In this document: positions 13,921 through 14,311 of the stretch, piece by piece
Layout of the letters: each line of letters starts with the position of its first letter
How positions within the stretch are numbered: position 1 is the first letter of the stretch
From: Pseudomonadota bacterium
Lineage (GTDB): Bacteria; Pseudomonadota; Alphaproteobacteria; Acetobacterales; Acetobacteraceae
DNA length: 14,311 nt
Direction: 5' to 3'
Assembly (NCBI GenBank): GCA_021808185.1
Contig: JAKBCB010000036.1
Location: forward strand, 1-14,311
The notes under the pieces: model-generated
Told to the model about the DNA's origin: nothing
The model's input: the letters and a program-made list of their open reading frames with translations, nothing else
The model's database searches: none
Translations under genes and position numbers: made by a program

Positions 13921-14160
13921 ATGAGTGAGATCGCCGACAAGGTGAAGAAGATCGTCGTCGAACATCTCGGCGTCGAGGAAGCCAAGGTGACGCCGGAGGC
14001 GTCCTTCATCGACGATCTCGGCGCGGACAGCCTCGACACGGTCGAGCTGGTCATGGCGTTCGAGGAAGCGTTCGGCGTGGAGATCCCCGAGGACGCGGCC
14101 GAGAAGATCAGCACCGTGCGCGACGCGGTGGACTACATCGAGAAGCAGAAGGCGGCCTGA
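13921..14160 (+). CDS. acpP: Acyl carrier protein
   Basis: A 79-residue acidic protein with the standard ACP sequence: ADKVKKIVVEHLGVEE, then DDLGADSLDTVELVMAFEE with S37 as the site for the 4'-phosphopantetheine arm, then FGVEIPEDAAEKISTVRDAVDYI. It carries the growing acyl chain between FabD, FabG, FabF and other enzymes in the cytoplasm. Length matches the E. coli protein (78). The ATG at 13921 gives exactly the conserved N-terminus and follows a GGAGCAGG ribosome site; in-frame codons further upstream do not look like ACP. It is set apart from fabG by 172 bases containing a hairpin, a promoter candidate and a structured leader, and from fabF by 126 bases with another hairpin. Confidence 0.98.
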   Translation: MSEIADKVKKIVVEHLGVEEAKVTPEASFIDDLGADSLDTVELVMAFEEAFGVEIPEDAAEKISTVRDAVDYIEKQKAA

Positions 14161-14227
14161 GCCACGCGTCTTGCGTGCGATGTCCAGGGCGCGACAGACC
14201 TGCGAGGCATGGCCGGATGACCGGCGC

Positions 14228-14247
14228 GGCGGCGCAACGGCGCCGCC
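14228..14247 (+). terminator. Hairpin between acpP and fabF (possible attenuator)
   Basis: GGCGGCGC (14228-14235) and GCGCCGCC (14240-14247) form a perfect eight-base-pair stem with the loop AACG, about 68 bases after the acpP stop. The bases after it are not a T run (only CTCTT further on), so full termination is doubtful. It could act as a partial stop or mRNA-end stabiliser that lets acpP be made in excess of fabF. Confidence 0.4.
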
Positions 14248-14286
14248 CGCCGACACTCTTGGCCATGAATAGATAAGGATAGCAGC

Positions 14287-14311
14287 ATGCGGCGGGTCGT
14301 GGTCACCGGCA
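14287..14311 (+). CDS. fabF: 3-oxoacyl-[ACP] synthase II, first eight codons (cut by window edge)
   Basis: The window ends eight codons into a gene starting MRRVVVTG, the usual first strand of FabF (KAS II), which condenses malonyl-ACP with the growing acyl chain. An AAGGA ribosome site (14275-14279) lies seven bases before the ATG. The position directly after acpP is the standard place for fabF. With so few residues the call rests on the start sequence together with gene order. Confidence 0.85.

Noticed and set aside
14265..14276. A three-codon reading frame (ATG AAT AGA TAA) whose stop overlaps the fabF ribosome site
   Set aside because: It has no ribosome site of its own and such a short frame is expected by chance; noted only because AGA is rare in this sequence.

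Overview
The window is dense, GC-rich chromosomal DNA from a bacterium, most probably an alphaproteobacterium and plausibly a member of the Acetobacteraceae or another Rhodospirillales. The basis is the very strong G/C bias at third codon positions, a zf-CHCC (NDUFS6-type) zinc-finger protein directly before polA, the fabD-fabG-acpP-fabF order, and several promoter-like sites resembling the TTGaCgS / GCtANAWC housekeeping consensus described in Caulobacter. The family assignment is inference. No rRNA, tRNA, insertion sequence, prophage or CRISPR array is visible, and no gap between genes exceeds about 175 bases.

Layout from left to right. (1) Positions 1-3406, plus strand: the end of a zf-CHCC protein, polA with all three domains intact, and a Nudix hydrolase. 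(2) Positions 3390-4151, minus: a PAPS-type sulfotransferase that converges on the Nudix gene with overlapping ends. (3) Positions 4314-7866, plus: a tight three-gene unit of a GT61-type glycosyltransferase with a repeat-containing N-terminus, then the large and small subunits of a split aconitase X. Each start overlaps the previous stop. (4) Positions 7838-8329, minus: a 163-residue cysteine-amidase candidate resembling the type VI effector Tse1/Tae1. (5) Positions 8409-9536, minus: a GT2-GtrA membrane glycosyltransferase. (6) Positions 9653-10285, plus: a LysE/RhtB exporter. (7) Positions 10287-11435, minus: hemW, divergent from a YbaK-type deacylase gene at 11465-11950. (8) Positions 12042-14311, plus: the fatty-acid synthesis cluster fabD, fabG, acpP and the first codons of fabF.

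The outer parts (polA, hemW, fab genes) are housekeeping. The middle, about 3.4-9.5 kb, is more accessory: a sulfotransferase, two glycosyltransferases, an aconitase X of unknown substrate and a Tae1-like amidase. Four of these are plausibly envelope or glycan enzymes; the aconitase X stands apart chemically but is translationally coupled to the GT61 gene. Convergent gene pairs meet with overlaps of 17 and 29 bases or a gap of one base, so no intrinsic terminator separates them.

The items most worth a second look are the orphan Tae1-like amidase with its own promoter-like site, the GT61-aconitase X coupling, the shared promoter geometry, and the hairpins around acpP.
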